32,991 nucleotides of DNA, from the NCBI GenBank assembly GCA_003453215.1, contig DMMB01000004.1, forward strand, positions 660 to 33,650, read 5' to 3'. Below are positions 8,359 through 16,796 of this stretch, in pieces. The stretch's first letter is position 1; every line of letters begins with the position of its first letter. A program made the position numbers and the translations under genes. The notes beneath the pieces were generated by a model, which saw nothing but the letters and a program-made list of their open reading frames with translations, did not search any database and was not told the origin of the DNA. This DNA comes from Oscillospiraceae bacterium (lineage in GTDB: Bacteria; Bacillota; Clostridia; Oscillospirales; Ruminococcaceae).

Positions 8359-10085
8359 TCTTCCAGCCCCCCTTTCTGCTGAGATTCATAAACCTCACGG
8401 TAAATTTCATTGCTTGCCATCAGCTCCTCATGGGTACCGCAGGCGTTTATTCTGCCATTATCCATGACGATAATCTGGTCGGCATCCATGACCGAACTGA
8501 TACGCTGGGCAATGATAATTTTGGTGGTATCCGGAATTTCCTCGCGGAATGCCTTGCGGATCAGCGCATCAGTCTTGGTATCTACCGCACTGGTACTGTC
8601 ATCCAGAATAAGAATTTTCGGCTTACGCAGGATGGCCCGGGCAATGCAGAGGCGCTGCTTTTGCCCGCCGGAAACATTGGTGCCGCCCTGTTCGATATAG
8701 GTATCGTATCCATCGGGGAAAGTACGGATAAAATCATCGGCCTGGGCCAATTTACAGGCGTGTACCAGCTCCTCATCGGTGGCCTCAGGGTTGCCCCAGC
8801 GCAGATTTTCCTTTATTGTGCCGCTGAATATTGTATTTTTCTGCAGTACCATGGCGACATTGTGGCGCAGTGTTTCCAGGTCATAGTTCCGCACATCTAC
8901 GCCGCCTACCTTTATCTGGCCGGCCGTTACATCATATAGCCGCGGAATAAGCTGTACCAGGCTGCTCTTGGAAGAACCGGTACCGCCGATAATACCCACC
9001 GTCTGCCCGGAGGGGATGACAAGGTCAATGTCATCCAATACCGTTTTATCGGGGCGCTTGGCATAGCTAAAGCACACATCGGTAAATTCCACGCTGCCGT
9101 CTTTCACTTCATATACGGGGTCGTCGCCATTGGTGATGTCGCTTTGTTCCTCCAGCACTTCTACAATGCGTTCGGCCGAAGCGCGCGACATGGTAATCAT
9201 TACAAATACCATCGAGAGCATCATCAGGCTGGAAAGAATCTGCATGATGTAGGTGAAAAAGCTCATCAGGTTGCCGGTGGTCATATTGCCAATGACGATT
9301 TGTTTGGCACCCAGCCAGGAAACCAGAATCATGCAGGCATACACACAGCCCTGCATCAGCGGGCTGTTCAGCGCCAGAATGCGTTCTGCCAGCGAAAAGT
9401 CTTTGTAAATGGTGCCGGAAATGGCATCAAATTTTTCAATCTCATGGTCTTCCCGCACAAAGTTTTTTACCACTCGGATACCGGAAAGATTTTCCTGTAC
9501 TACGCCGTTCAGCCGATCATAGGTTTTAAAGACCCGCTCAAATACAGGGTGTACATTCTTAATAATAATGTAAAGCCCAATTCCCAGAATTGGTATAACA
9601 GCCAGGAAAATCAGCGAAATATCATGGTTGATGCGGAAAGACATCACCATGGCAAAAACCAGCATGGCCGGGCAACGGATGAGAGTACGAATAATCATCA
9701 TGAAGGCATTTTGCACGTTGCTCACATCGGTGGTCAGCCGCGTTACCAGTCCGGCACTGCTGAATTTATCAATATTGGAAAAGGAATAGACCTGCAGGTG
9801 ATGGAACATATCATGCCGCAGGTTGCGGGCAAAGCCGGCGGTAGCCCGAGCACAGCTGCGGCCGCTCAGCGCGCCAAAAGCCAATGCGACCAGCGCAAAT
9901 CCTACCAGGAGTGCTCCGTACCGCAGGATCATGCTCATATTGCCGGCCTCAATCCCTTTATCAATCAGGTCGGCCATTACAAAGGGAATGGCAACATCCA
10001 GCAGCGCCTCTACCAGCACATAAAGCGGGGAGAGGATAGCGTCCTTTTTGTATTCCCTTATACACTGGGATAGTCTTTTAATCAA
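8355..10085 (-). CDS. ABC exporter half-transporter, TM287-like (degenerate ATPase site)
   Basis: 576 residues with six membrane helices (about residues 15-300) and an ATPase domain. Walker A is GGTGSSKS at 367-374, with Ser in place of the usual Gly before the Lys. The signature VSGGQ is at 471-475. Walker B is ILILDD at 491-496, so the catalytic Glu is replaced by Asp496. That substitution marks the degenerate subunit of heterodimeric exporters. The start is TTG at 10085: no ATG lies nearby in frame, AAGGAGG lies 9 bp upstream, and the marR stop overlaps it by 8 bp. It is the middle gene of marR-ABC-ABC, so its substrate or inducer is probably what MarR senses. Confidence 0.93.
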   Translation of the reverse strand: MIKRLSQCIREYKKDAILSPLYVLVEALLDVAIPFVMADLIDKGIEAGNMSMILRYGALLVGFALVALAFGALSGRSCARATAGFARNLRHDMFHHLQVYSFSNIDKFSSAGLVTRLTTDVSNVQNAFMMIIRTLIRCPAMLVFAMVMSFRINHDISLIFLAVIPILGIGLYIIIKNVHPVFERVFKTYDRLNGVVQENLSGIRVVKNFVREDHEIEKFDAISGTIYKDFSLAERILALNSPLMQGCVYACMILVSWLGAKQIVIGNMTTGNLMSFFTYIMQILSSLMMLSMVFVMITMSRASAERIVEVLEEQSDITNGDDPVYEVKDGSVEFTDVCFSYAKRPDKTVLDDIDLVIPSGQTVGIIGGTGSSKSSLVQLIPRLYDVTAGQIKVGGVDVRNYDLETLRHNVAMVLQKNTIFSGTIKENLRWGNPEATDEELVHACKLAQADDFIRTFPDGYDTYIEQGGTNVSGGQKQRLCIARAILRKPKILILDDSTSAVDTKTDALIRKAFREEIPDTTKIIIAQRISSVMDADQIIVMDNGRINACGTHEELMASNEIYREVYESQQKGGLEE

Positions 10086-10527
10086 TGGTTCGTTCCTCCT
10101 TACATGGGGTCAGGTTTGTTATCACTTTATCCAGCAGGGAAAGAAGTGTTTTTCGTTCCTCGGCGGTCAGGCCTTTGGTTGCTTTTTGTTCAACCTGCAG
10201 AATATCCTGCTGCATTTCGGCCAGCTGTTCCATGGCGATTGGCGTCAGCACCAATCGTTTCAGGCGGGCGTCTCCCTCCACCGGTTCCCGCACCAGCAGG
10301 CCGTCCCGCACCATAATCTGCAATATGCCGCTGGCGGTACTGCGCCGGATATGAAACGCCGCCTCCAGGTCCTTTTGATAGACCGGTGTTCCCTCATGGG
10401 CATCCAGGTATCCCAAAAACATTTTTTGCATCATGGTACCGCGGTGCGTTGCGCCATTCAGTTCCTGGTGTACCAGGTTGGAAATGCATTTTACCTCGGT
10501 GCACACCATTTTTTTTATTTGCTTCAT
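10078..10527 (-). CDS. MarR family transcriptional regulator
   Basis: A 149-residue winged-helix regulator of normal MarR length. The DNA-binding core is at about residues 48-95: QKDLEAAFHIRRSTASGILQ covers the helix-turn-helix and EGDARLKRLVLT the wing. MarR proteins bind palindromes as dimers and release DNA when they bind small ligands. It is the first gene of an operon with the two ABC exporter genes, and the palindrome in its promoter suggests that it represses the operon. The ATG at 10527 lies about 15 bp from the AAGGAGG site, which is rather far; an in-frame ATG at residue 7 is an alternative start. Confidence 0.92.
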   Translation of the reverse strand: MKQIKKMVCTEVKCISNLVHQELNGATHRGTMMQKMFLGYLDAHEGTPVYQKDLEAAFHIRRSTASGILQIMVRDGLLVREPVEGDARLKRLVLTPIAMEQLAEMQQDILQVEQKATKGLTAEERKTLLSLLDKVITNLTPCKEERTID

Positions 10528-10551
10528 TTGGCTGGAACAGAGCCTCCTTTT

Positions 10552-10597
10552 TTGTTAGGATGCTAACAATTATACTGCGCTTTGCAAGGGAATGCAA
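10552..10597 (-). promoter_or_regulatory. marR promoter with overlapping palindromic operator
   Basis: On the - strand, a -35-like TTGCAT (10597-10592), a 17-bp spacer and a perfect -10 box TATAAT (10574-10569). The perfect palindrome TTGTTAG-GATG-CTAACAA occupies 10552-10569. It abuts and overlaps the -10 box by one base and covers the likely transcription start. A bound MarR dimer there would block transcription, which fits autorepression of the marR-ABC-ABC operon. Binding is inferred, not shown. Confidence 0.78.
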
Positions 10598-10721
10598 TCG
10601 TCAAGTTTTACAAGAATGTAGCATCAATGAAAACAATTTGTGAACAACTCGGTGGGGCATATTTCACATCTTTTCTGCCCAAATCTCTGCTACTCTGCGC
10701 CTATTATTCCGGCCCGCCCTA

Positions 10722-10730
10722 TGGTATAAT
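10722..10730 (+). promoter_or_regulatory. Extended -10 promoter for the barnase/glycosidase operon
   Basis: TGGTATAAT is a perfect extended -10 element (TGn followed by TATAAT), 31 bp before the barnase GTG. No good -35 box is seen at 17 bp, as is common for extended -10 promoters. The rest of the 234-bp gap between marR and barnase holds no further clear site; the operon has no regulator gene beside it apart from the divergent marR. Confidence 0.65.
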
Positions 10731-10761
10731 AAAATTGTATAACCATAAGGAGGAACTTACT

Positions 10762-11271
10762 GTGAAAAGGAATCTGCTTTACCGCTGTTTTCCGGCGTTT
10801 TTGCTGGCGCTGCTGGCGGTTGTGATGTTGGCGCTGCTGCCCGCGTGCGGGCAAATTACTACCCTGCCCATGGGAGAAGAGGATCTGCCCGTTCAGGAAA
10901 ATGAAACGCTGCTTGCGGAAGACGGCATTTGTTCTACGCCGGAAGAAGTGGCGGAATATCTGCATATTTATGGGCATTTGCCGCAAAATTACCTGACCAA
11001 GCAGGAGGCCAAAGCGCTTGGCTGGGATGCCTCCCAGGGAAACCTGTGGGAGGTGGCCGAGGGAAAATCCATTGGCGGGGATCGCTTTGGCAACCGGGAA
11101 GGCCAGCTGCCGGAAGCAGAGGGGCGCACCTGGTACGAGTGTGATGTGAACTATGAGGGCGGCTTTCGCGGGGCGGAACGCCTGCTTTATTCCAATGATG
11201 GGCTAATCTACTATACCAATGACCATTATCAAAGCTTTACCCTGCTGTATGGGGAGGAGGAAACCGCATGA
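10762..11271 (+). CDS. Barnase-family secreted ribonuclease
   Basis: A 169-residue precursor. Residues 1-29 form a signal sequence: basic MKRNLLYR, a long hydrophobic stretch, then LLPAC, which could be a lipobox with Cys29 lipidated. From about residue 57 the sequence follows Bacillus barnase closely, including LTKQEAKALGW, GKSIGGDRFGNREG and DHYQSF. The barnase catalytic residues have clear counterparts: Lys80 (barnase Lys27), Glu126 (Glu73), Arg136 (Arg83), Arg140 (Arg87) and His155 (His102), so an active RNase is expected. The GTG start at 10762 is chosen over upstream in-frame starts because AAGGAGGA lies 7-8 bp before it and the signal peptide begins there. It overlaps the barstar start by 4 bp (ATGA). 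Its role, competition or RNA scavenging, is not shown by the sequence. Confidence 0.95.
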   Translation: MKRNLLYRCFPAFLLALLAVVMLALLPACGQITTLPMGEEDLPVQENETLLAEDGICSTPEEVAEYLHIYGHLPQNYLTKQEAKALGWDASQGNLWEVAEGKSIGGDRFGNREGQLPEAEGRTWYECDVNYEGGFRGAERLLYSNDGLIYYTNDHYQSFTLLYGEEETA

Positions 11272-11570
11272 AAGAGATTTACCTGGAGGGCCGGTGCATG
11301 ATAGAACGCACCGCCGCGCATGCCGAAATAAAGGAAAAACTTTCGCTGCCGGAATACTACGGCGCAAATTTGGATGCCCTATGGGACTGCCTGACCGAAT
11401 GGGGGGAAGAAACCACCATTACGTTCGGTCACCCTGGCGCCATGCTTTCCGCCCTGCGGGAATATGGCTGCCGCCTGCTGATGACCTTTTTTGAAGCCGA
11501 AAAGGAAAATCCGGCGCTGCACATTGTTATTGGCTCCCACACCCCACACCGAATGGAGGAAACCGAATGA
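11268..11570 (+). CDS. Barstar-family RNase inhibitor (immunity protein)
   Basis: A 100-residue cytoplasmic protein. The block LPEYYGANLDALWDCLTEW at residues 28-45 (with one residue omitted here) matches the barnase-binding face of barstar. Tyr30, Asp36 and Asp40 correspond to barstar Tyr29, Asp35 and Asp39, and Glu76 is the likely counterpart of barstar Glu76. The family binds barnase tightly and blocks its active site, protecting the cell before export. It starts inside the RNase stop (ATGA overlap), so the two are probably translated together in balanced amounts. Its own stop overlaps the GH1 start by 4 bp, tying the pair to the sugar operon. A C-terminal tail of about 10 residues extends beyond the usual barstar end. 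Confidence 0.95.
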   Translation: MKEIYLEGRCMIERTAAHAEIKEKLSLPEYYGANLDALWDCLTEWGEETTITFGHPGAMLSALREYGCRLLMTFFEAEKENPALHIVIGSHTPHRMEETE

Positions 11571-12820
11571 GTGCTGTTCATTTCCCGGCGAATTTTGCTC
11601 TGGGGGCGGCTTCCGCGGCTACCCAGATTGATGGCGACTGCAAAGAGAGCAACTGGTACGAATGGTACCAAAAAGGCAAGATAAAAGATAACAGTGATCC
11701 CAATATCGCAACGGACCATCGCGGCCATCTGGAGGAAGATACCCGCCTGATGGCCGAAATGGGAATTTGCCACTATCGCTTTGGCCTGGAATGGGCTCGG
11801 TTGGAGCCGCAGGAGGGCCAGTTTTCGCAGGAAGAGATGGAAAAGGTGCGGGAGGAAATTACCCTGCTGCACCAAAACGGCATTCACGTGCTGCTTACCC
11901 TGCATCATTTCTCCAATCCTCTGTGGTTCGAGCATCAGGGCGGCTTTTTGAACCCCAAGGCAGTGGAACAATACCTTGCCATGGTGGAATTTGCTGTCCG
12001 CCATTTGGGCGATCTGGTGGAGGAATATGTTACCATCAACGAGCCGAATGTCTATGCGGTTTGCGGCTATTTGGGGGCAGGGTTCCCTCCCGGGGAGTTT
12101 AATATGCCCCATGCCCTGCGGGTGATGAAAGTAATGGGAGAGTGCCACCGCCGGGCCTACCGCCTGATCCATAATATCCATAAGGAACTGGGCTATGCCG
12201 AACCCAAGGTGGGGCTTGCCATGCATATGCGCGCTTTTGTGCCGTACAATGCCAAAAATCTGTGGCACCGCCTGGCTTGCCGTATTTCGGAATACAATTT
12301 CCAAACGAAACTGAACAAGACTTATATGCTGGACCCCGATGGCCCTTACGCTGATTTCTTGGGTCTCAATTATTATGCCCGCACCGCCACTTCCGGCCTG
12401 GGGGATGGCACGCTGCCCCATGTACCGGTCAATGATCTGGGCTGGGAGATCTACCCGGCCGGCATTGTGGAGTGCTGCCAAAAGCTCCACGCCCTTCTGC
12501 CGGAATTGCCCATTTACATCACCGAAAACGGTACCGCCGATAATAATGATGCTTTCCGTCGCCGCTATCTTTATGAGCACCTCAAGGCACTTTCGGAAAG
12601 CGGCCTGCCCGTCACCCGCTATTATCACTGGTGCTTTGTGGATAACTTTGAGTGGTTGGAAGGCTTTACGGCCCGTTTTGGTCTGGTTCACTTCGATACC
12701 GAGACGCATCAGCGCACCATCAAAAAGAGCGGTGCCTTCTATGCCCGCATGATTGCCGAACATGGCATTACCGAAGAGATGGCGGCAGAGGCAGAAAAGG
12801 AGGAATATCCCCATGGCTGA
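11567..12820 (+). CDS. Glycoside hydrolase family 1 (beta-glucosidase type)
   Basis: A 417-residue TIM-barrel enzyme, a little short for GH1 (commonly about 450-480). The acid/base Glu159 is in TINEPN and the nucleophile Glu320 is in YITENGTAD. The late-barrel block VDNFEWLEGFTARFGL at about 358-373 is the GH1 sugar-binding region. There is no signal peptide, so it acts in the cytoplasm on imported beta-linked di- or oligosaccharides. Whether it prefers glucosides, galactosides or fucosides is not clear; nothing points to a 6-phospho enzyme, and the operon has a symporter rather than a PTS. It overlaps barstar by 4 bp and the GH13 gene by 8 bp. Confidence 0.93.
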   Translation: MSAVHFPANFALGAASAATQIDGDCKESNWYEWYQKGKIKDNSDPNIATDHRGHLEEDTRLMAEMGICHYRFGLEWARLEPQEGQFSQEEMEKVREEITLLHQNGIHVLLTLHHFSNPLWFEHQGGFLNPKAVEQYLAMVEFAVRHLGDLVEEYVTINEPNVYAVCGYLGAGFPPGEFNMPHALRVMKVMGECHRRAYRLIHNIHKELGYAEPKVGLAMHMRAFVPYNAKNLWHRLACRISEYNFQTKLNKTYMLDPDGPYADFLGLNYYARTATSGLGDGTLPHVPVNDLGWEIYPAGIVECCQKLHALLPELPIYITENGTADNNDAFRRRYLYEHLKALSESGLPVTRYYHWCFVDNFEWLEGFTARFGLVHFDTETHQRTIKKSGAFYARMIAEHGITEEMAAEAEKEEYPHG

Positions 12821-14432
12821 TACCCCTTGGTGGAAGCAAAAAGTTATTTATCAAATTTATCCCATGAGCTTCTGCGATAGCAACGGGGATGGCATTGGCG
12901 ATCTGCCCGGCATCATTTCCCGGCTGGATTATCTGCAGAAGCTGGGCGTTGGGGCTTTGTGGCTTTCGCCGGTTTATCCCTCTCCCAATAAGGATAACGG
13001 CTATGACATCAGCGATTACTGTAATATCCATCCCAATTACGGTACGATGCAGGATATGGATACCCTCATCGCGGAAGCAAAAAAGCGGGACATCCGCATT
13101 ATTATGGATCTTGTCATTAACCACACCAGCGATCAGCATGAATGGTTCCAGAAGAGCCGCCGCCGCATAGAACCCTACACCGATTATTACATCTGGCGAA
13201 AAGGGGAAAAGGGCAAAAAGCCCACCAACTGGGGCAATTTCTTCGGCGGAGATTGCTGGGAGTACGATGACCTGCGCGGGGAATATTATCTCCATCTTTT
13301 TGCCAAAGAACAGCCCGACCTCAACTATCACAATGAAGCAGTCATCGAATCGATGGAAGAAGTGATGCGTTTTTGGCTGGAGCGGGGTGTGGCAGGCTTC
13401 CGCTGCGATGTCATCAATATCATCTATAAGGAAGCCATCAAGAATGGCAAGTGGCGTCCCGCCCTCACTGGCAGCGAGTATTATCTTTCCACCCCTGGCT
13501 GCCATCGGGTGCTGCACCGTCTCCATGAGGATGTGCTTGCCAAGTATGATGCCTTTACAGTAGGAGAAACGGTCTTTGTTACACCAAAAATGGCGGATGA
13601 CCTGGTCAATCCCGCCCGCGGTGAACTTTCCACTGTGTTTGCTTTTGAGCACATGGAAACTGACTGTTATAAAATCAAATGGTTCCTGCGCCGGTTTAGC
13701 CCGGATCGCTTTTTTGCCTGCCTGACCAAGTGGCAGAAGGCTCTCCCGTGGAACACCGTCTACCTGGAAAACCACGATCAGCCGCGTTCGGTTTCCCGCT
13801 ATGGCAATGATACCGAATACCACGAGGAAAGTGCCAAGGCGCTGGCTACGCTTGTTCTAACCTTGCGGGGAACTCCGTTCCTGTATGAGGGTCAGGAGAT
13901 TGGCATGACCAATTTCGATTTTCCCGATATGGAAAAGGTACGGGACGTCGAATCCATCAATATCTGGAACATGGGCAAGCAGCTGCATCTGCCGCGTTCT
14001 CTGCGCTGGCGCATGATAAAAACCAAGAGTCGCGATAATGCCCGTACCCCTATGCAGTGGGAGGATCGCCCCAATGCTGGTTTTACTACCGGGACGCCGT
14101 GGCTTTCGGTCAATGGCAATTATCCCCGCATCAATGCGGCAAAGCAGGAAAATGACCCTCATTCGGTCCTTACTTATTACCGGCAGTTGATCGCCTTCCG
14201 CAATGGCAGTGAGACCCTGCAGGCAGGAGATTTTACCGAGCTGTACCGCAGGGATGGAGTTTATGCCTACCGCCGCAACCGAAAGGACGAAAGCCTTACC
14301 GTTGTTATCAGCCTTTCGGCCGAGGAGCGCCCCAATCCTGCTTCGGGTGCCGTTGTCTTTTCCAATTACGACCGGCAGGAAAATCCTCCCCGCCTTTCTC
14401 CTTACGAGGCGCTGATTCTGCGGGAGGTGTAA
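12813..14432 (+). CDS. GH13 alpha-glucosidase (oligo-1,6-glucosidase type)
   Basis: 539 residues with no signal peptide. The four conserved GH13 regions are present: DLVINHTS at about 99-106, GFRCDVINII at 195-204 with nucleophile Asp199, GETVF with acid/base Glu252, and ENHDQPR with Asp322. DSNGDGIGDLPGI near the N-terminus (22-34) is the loop typical of subfamily 31 oligo-1,6-glucosidases and relatives. Val200 directly after the nucleophile is the residue associated with alpha-1,6 preference in that group. ATG at 12813 is chosen because AAAAGGAGGAAT precedes it and MADTPWWKQKVIYQIYP is the usual start. Likely substrates are isomaltose-type oligosaccharides or sucrose released from raffinose-family sugars; exact specificity is inferred. 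Confidence 0.93.
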   Translation: MADTPWWKQKVIYQIYPMSFCDSNGDGIGDLPGIISRLDYLQKLGVGALWLSPVYPSPNKDNGYDISDYCNIHPNYGTMQDMDTLIAEAKKRDIRIIMDLVINHTSDQHEWFQKSRRRIEPYTDYYIWRKGEKGKKPTNWGNFFGGDCWEYDDLRGEYYLHLFAKEQPDLNYHNEAVIESMEEVMRFWLERGVAGFRCDVINIIYKEAIKNGKWRPALTGSEYYLSTPGCHRVLHRLHEDVLAKYDAFTVGETVFVTPKMADDLVNPARGELSTVFAFEHMETDCYKIKWFLRRFSPDRFFACLTKWQKALPWNTVYLENHDQPRSVSRYGNDTEYHEESAKALATLVLTLRGTPFLYEGQEIGMTNFDFPDMEKVRDVESINIWNMGKQLHLPRSLRWRMIKTKSRDNARTPMQWEDRPNAGFTTGTPWLSVNGNYPRINAAKQENDPHSVLTYYRQLIAFRNGSETLQAGDFTELYRRDGVYAYRRNRKDESLTVVISLSAEERPNPASGAVVFSNYDRQENPPRLSPYEALILREV

Positions 14433-14435
14433 GCC

Positions 14436-16796
14436 ATGAAGCAGATTACCCAGCGGGAAAATGTTTTCCTGCTCCAAACAGAACACACCGCCCTGCTGCT
14501 GCAAATAACCAGGTATGGCCATGTGGAACTGCTGCATTACGGCTCTCCGGTTTCGATGGGGGATGCTCCCGCATTGTCGGCGCGCCGCACCATGCCGTAC
14601 GGCAGTCAGGTAATGTACACCGAAGAGGCCCCGACCTATTGCCTCGATAATATTCCGCTTCTCTGGTCGGGGGTTGGCAAAGGCGATTTCCGAACTCCGC
14701 CAATGGAACTGGAACTGCCGGATGGTACCCTCACCACCGATTTTATTTATCAGGGCTGTACCCTTCGCGCCGGTACTTTGCCTACGGTGGGGCTGCCCGC
14801 CGCCTACGATGAAACAGGCCGGGCGGAAACGCTGATCCTTTCTTTTCAGGAAAAGAAATTTGCCCTGCGGCTGGAACTGATTTTCACCGTTTTTCCCGCG
14901 GCCGATGCCATCACTCGCCGAACTGTTCTCTATAATGATGAAACAACCCCCATCACCATCCGCCGCTTGATGAGCCAGCAGATCGATCTCCCTCAGCGGG
15001 AATATAAAATGCTTACCCTCGATGGCGATTGGATCAGCGAAACGCACGTCCATACCCGCCCGGTGCAGCCGGGGCGGCTGGTCAATGAAAGCACCACCGG
15101 TTCTTCCTCCAATCGGCACAATCCCGGCGTGATCCTAATGGAGCAGGGAACAGGGGAAAATACGGGCCTTGCCTATGGCTTTAATCTGCTGTACAGCGGC
15201 AGCCACTATACTGCAGTGGAGCGTTCCCCACGTGATTTTGTCCGGATTGTCTCCGGCATTCAGCCGCAGGGCTTTTGTTGGCGGCTTCCCTCCGGCGAAA
15301 TGTTCCGTACGCCGGAGGCAGTCATGACAGTCTCCCATGAGGGGTTAAATGGTGTCAGCCGCCATTTCCACTGCTTTGTGCAGCAGCATATTCTGCGCGG
15401 AGACTGGAAAGAAAAACCTCGTCCGGTTCTGCTCAATAATTGGGAAGCCCATTTTTTCGATTTTACCGAAGCCAGATTGCTTTCTCTCGCCAAGCAGGCC
15501 AAAGCGGCCGGCGCCGAACTGTTTGTTTTGGATGACGGTTGGTTTGGCGAGCGCAACAGCGATACAGCAGGTCTGGGCGATTATACGGTCAACCGGAAAA
15601 AACTCCCCGGTGGCATGGAGGGCCTGGCGCAGAAGATTACAGCGATGGGCCTTCGCTTCGGCCTATGGTTTGAACCGGAATCCGTTAATCCGGAGAGCGA
15701 GCTGTACCGTACCCATCCGGAGTGGGCCCTACAGCAGCCGGGACAGCAGCCCGCTCTGGGGCGCCATCAGCTTTTGCTGGATCTCACCCGCCCGGAAGTA
15801 AGGGATTATATCGTCCACCACATCACCCATCTGCTCGATCATTGTCCCATCACCTATGTTAAGTGGGATATGAACCGCCATATGAGTGATCTCTACTCGG
15901 CGGTCACGCCCGGCGGGGAACTGCCCCACCGTTATATGTTGGGCCTTTATGAGGTGCTGGACCGCATTTTTACCCCCCGTCCGCACATCCTGCTGGAAAG
16001 CTGTTCCTCCGGCGGCAACCGTTTCGATTTAGGAATGCTGTGTTATTCGGCGCAGATCTGGGCCAGCGATGATACCGATCCCATCGAGCGTCTTTCCATT
16101 CAGGAGGGCCTCAGTTATTTCTATCCGCCCTGCACCATGGGGGCTCATGTTTCGCAGTCTCCCCATCAGCAAACGCTGCGGCCCACGCCGCTTTCTACCC
16201 GTTTTAATGTTGCTGCATTTGGCGCATTGGGGTACGAGCTGGATCTGGGCGAGCTCTCTCCACAGGAGAAAAAGCAGATTGCCGCACAGATTGAATGGTA
16301 TAAAAAATACCGCACCACCCTGCAGTACGGCAATTTCTATCGTATCCCCACCCGCCGGCAGGAGCTCATCAGCTGGGCAGCCCTCTCGCCGGATAAAAAA
16401 CAGGCGGTCATCCTGTTGGCCCAGAAGCTTTGCACCGCTGCTCCGCCGGCAGATTATCTTACGGTACCGGGTTTGCAGCCGGATGTCCGGTATCGGGTTA
16501 CTGCCGTACCGCAGCAGGTTGCGGTGGCTCGCTTTGGCGGCCTTGTCAAGCATATTGCTCCGGTCAAACTTTCCGCTGATGGTCTGGTGCTCCGCACCGT
16601 AAATCGCCTTTATTCTCTGCCGGATGGTCCCTTTACGGCAGAGGTCTCCGGCGCGGCGCTGGCACAGGGAATTCCGCTCAACGATCAGTTCCTTGGCACC
16701 GGCTACCAGGAAGAACTTCGCCTTTGGGGGGATTTTGGCTCCCAGTTATATCTCGTCGAATCGCTCGATGAAAATGAGGAGGATCACACCAAATGA
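14436..16796 (+). CDS. Alpha-galactosidase, GH36
   Basis: A 786-residue enzyme. It has an N-terminal beta-sandwich (about 1-320), a catalytic barrel (about 330-650) and a C-terminal beta domain. The nucleophile Asp478 is in VKWDMNRH, and the acid/base Asp is in the SDDTD motif at 544-548. The motif ESCSSGGNRFDLGML at 521-535 shapes the galactose pocket. GH36 enzymes of this layout remove alpha-1,6 galactose from melibiose, raffinose and stachyose. It lacks a signal peptide, so the sugars must be imported first. It begins 3 bp after the GH13 stop and overlaps the transporter by 4 bp. It is somewhat longer than the commonest relatives (about 730 residues). Confidence 0.95.
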   Translation: MKQITQRENVFLLQTEHTALLLQITRYGHVELLHYGSPVSMGDAPALSARRTMPYGSQVMYTEEAPTYCLDNIPLLWSGVGKGDFRTPPMELELPDGTLTTDFIYQGCTLRAGTLPTVGLPAAYDETGRAETLILSFQEKKFALRLELIFTVFPAADAITRRTVLYNDETTPITIRRLMSQQIDLPQREYKMLTLDGDWISETHVHTRPVQPGRLVNESTTGSSSNRHNPGVILMEQGTGENTGLAYGFNLLYSGSHYTAVERSPRDFVRIVSGIQPQGFCWRLPSGEMFRTPEAVMTVSHEGLNGVSRHFHCFVQQHILRGDWKEKPRPVLLNNWEAHFFDFTEARLLSLAKQAKAAGAELFVLDDGWFGERNSDTAGLGDYTVNRKKLPGGMEGLAQKITAMGLRFGLWFEPESVNPESELYRTHPEWALQQPGQQPALGRHQLLLDLTRPEVRDYIVHHITHLLDHCPITYVKWDMNRHMSDLYSAVTPGGELPHRYMLGLYEVLDRIFTPRPHILLESCSSGGNRFDLGMLCYSAQIWASDDTDPIERLSIQEGLSYFYPPCTMGAHVSQSPHQQTLRPTPLSTRFNVAAFGALGYELDLGELSPQEKKQIAAQIEWYKKYRTTLQYGNFYRIPTRRQELISWAALSPDKKQAVILLAQKLCTAAPPADYLTVPGLQPDVRYRVTAVPQQVAVARFGGLVKHIAPVKLSADGLVLRTVNRLYSLPDGPFTAEVSGAALAQGIPLNDQFLGTGYQEELRLWGDFGSQLYLVESLDENEEDHTK

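Noticed and set aside
10628..10641. Possible catabolite-response (cre) element upstream of barnase
   Set aside because: TGAAAACAATTTGT misses three fixed positions of the cre consensus, including the central CG.
11567..12820. GH1 as a truncated pseudogene because it is short
   Set aside because: Both catalytic Glu motifs and the N- and C-terminal barrel elements are present, with clean start and stop overlaps to its neighbours.
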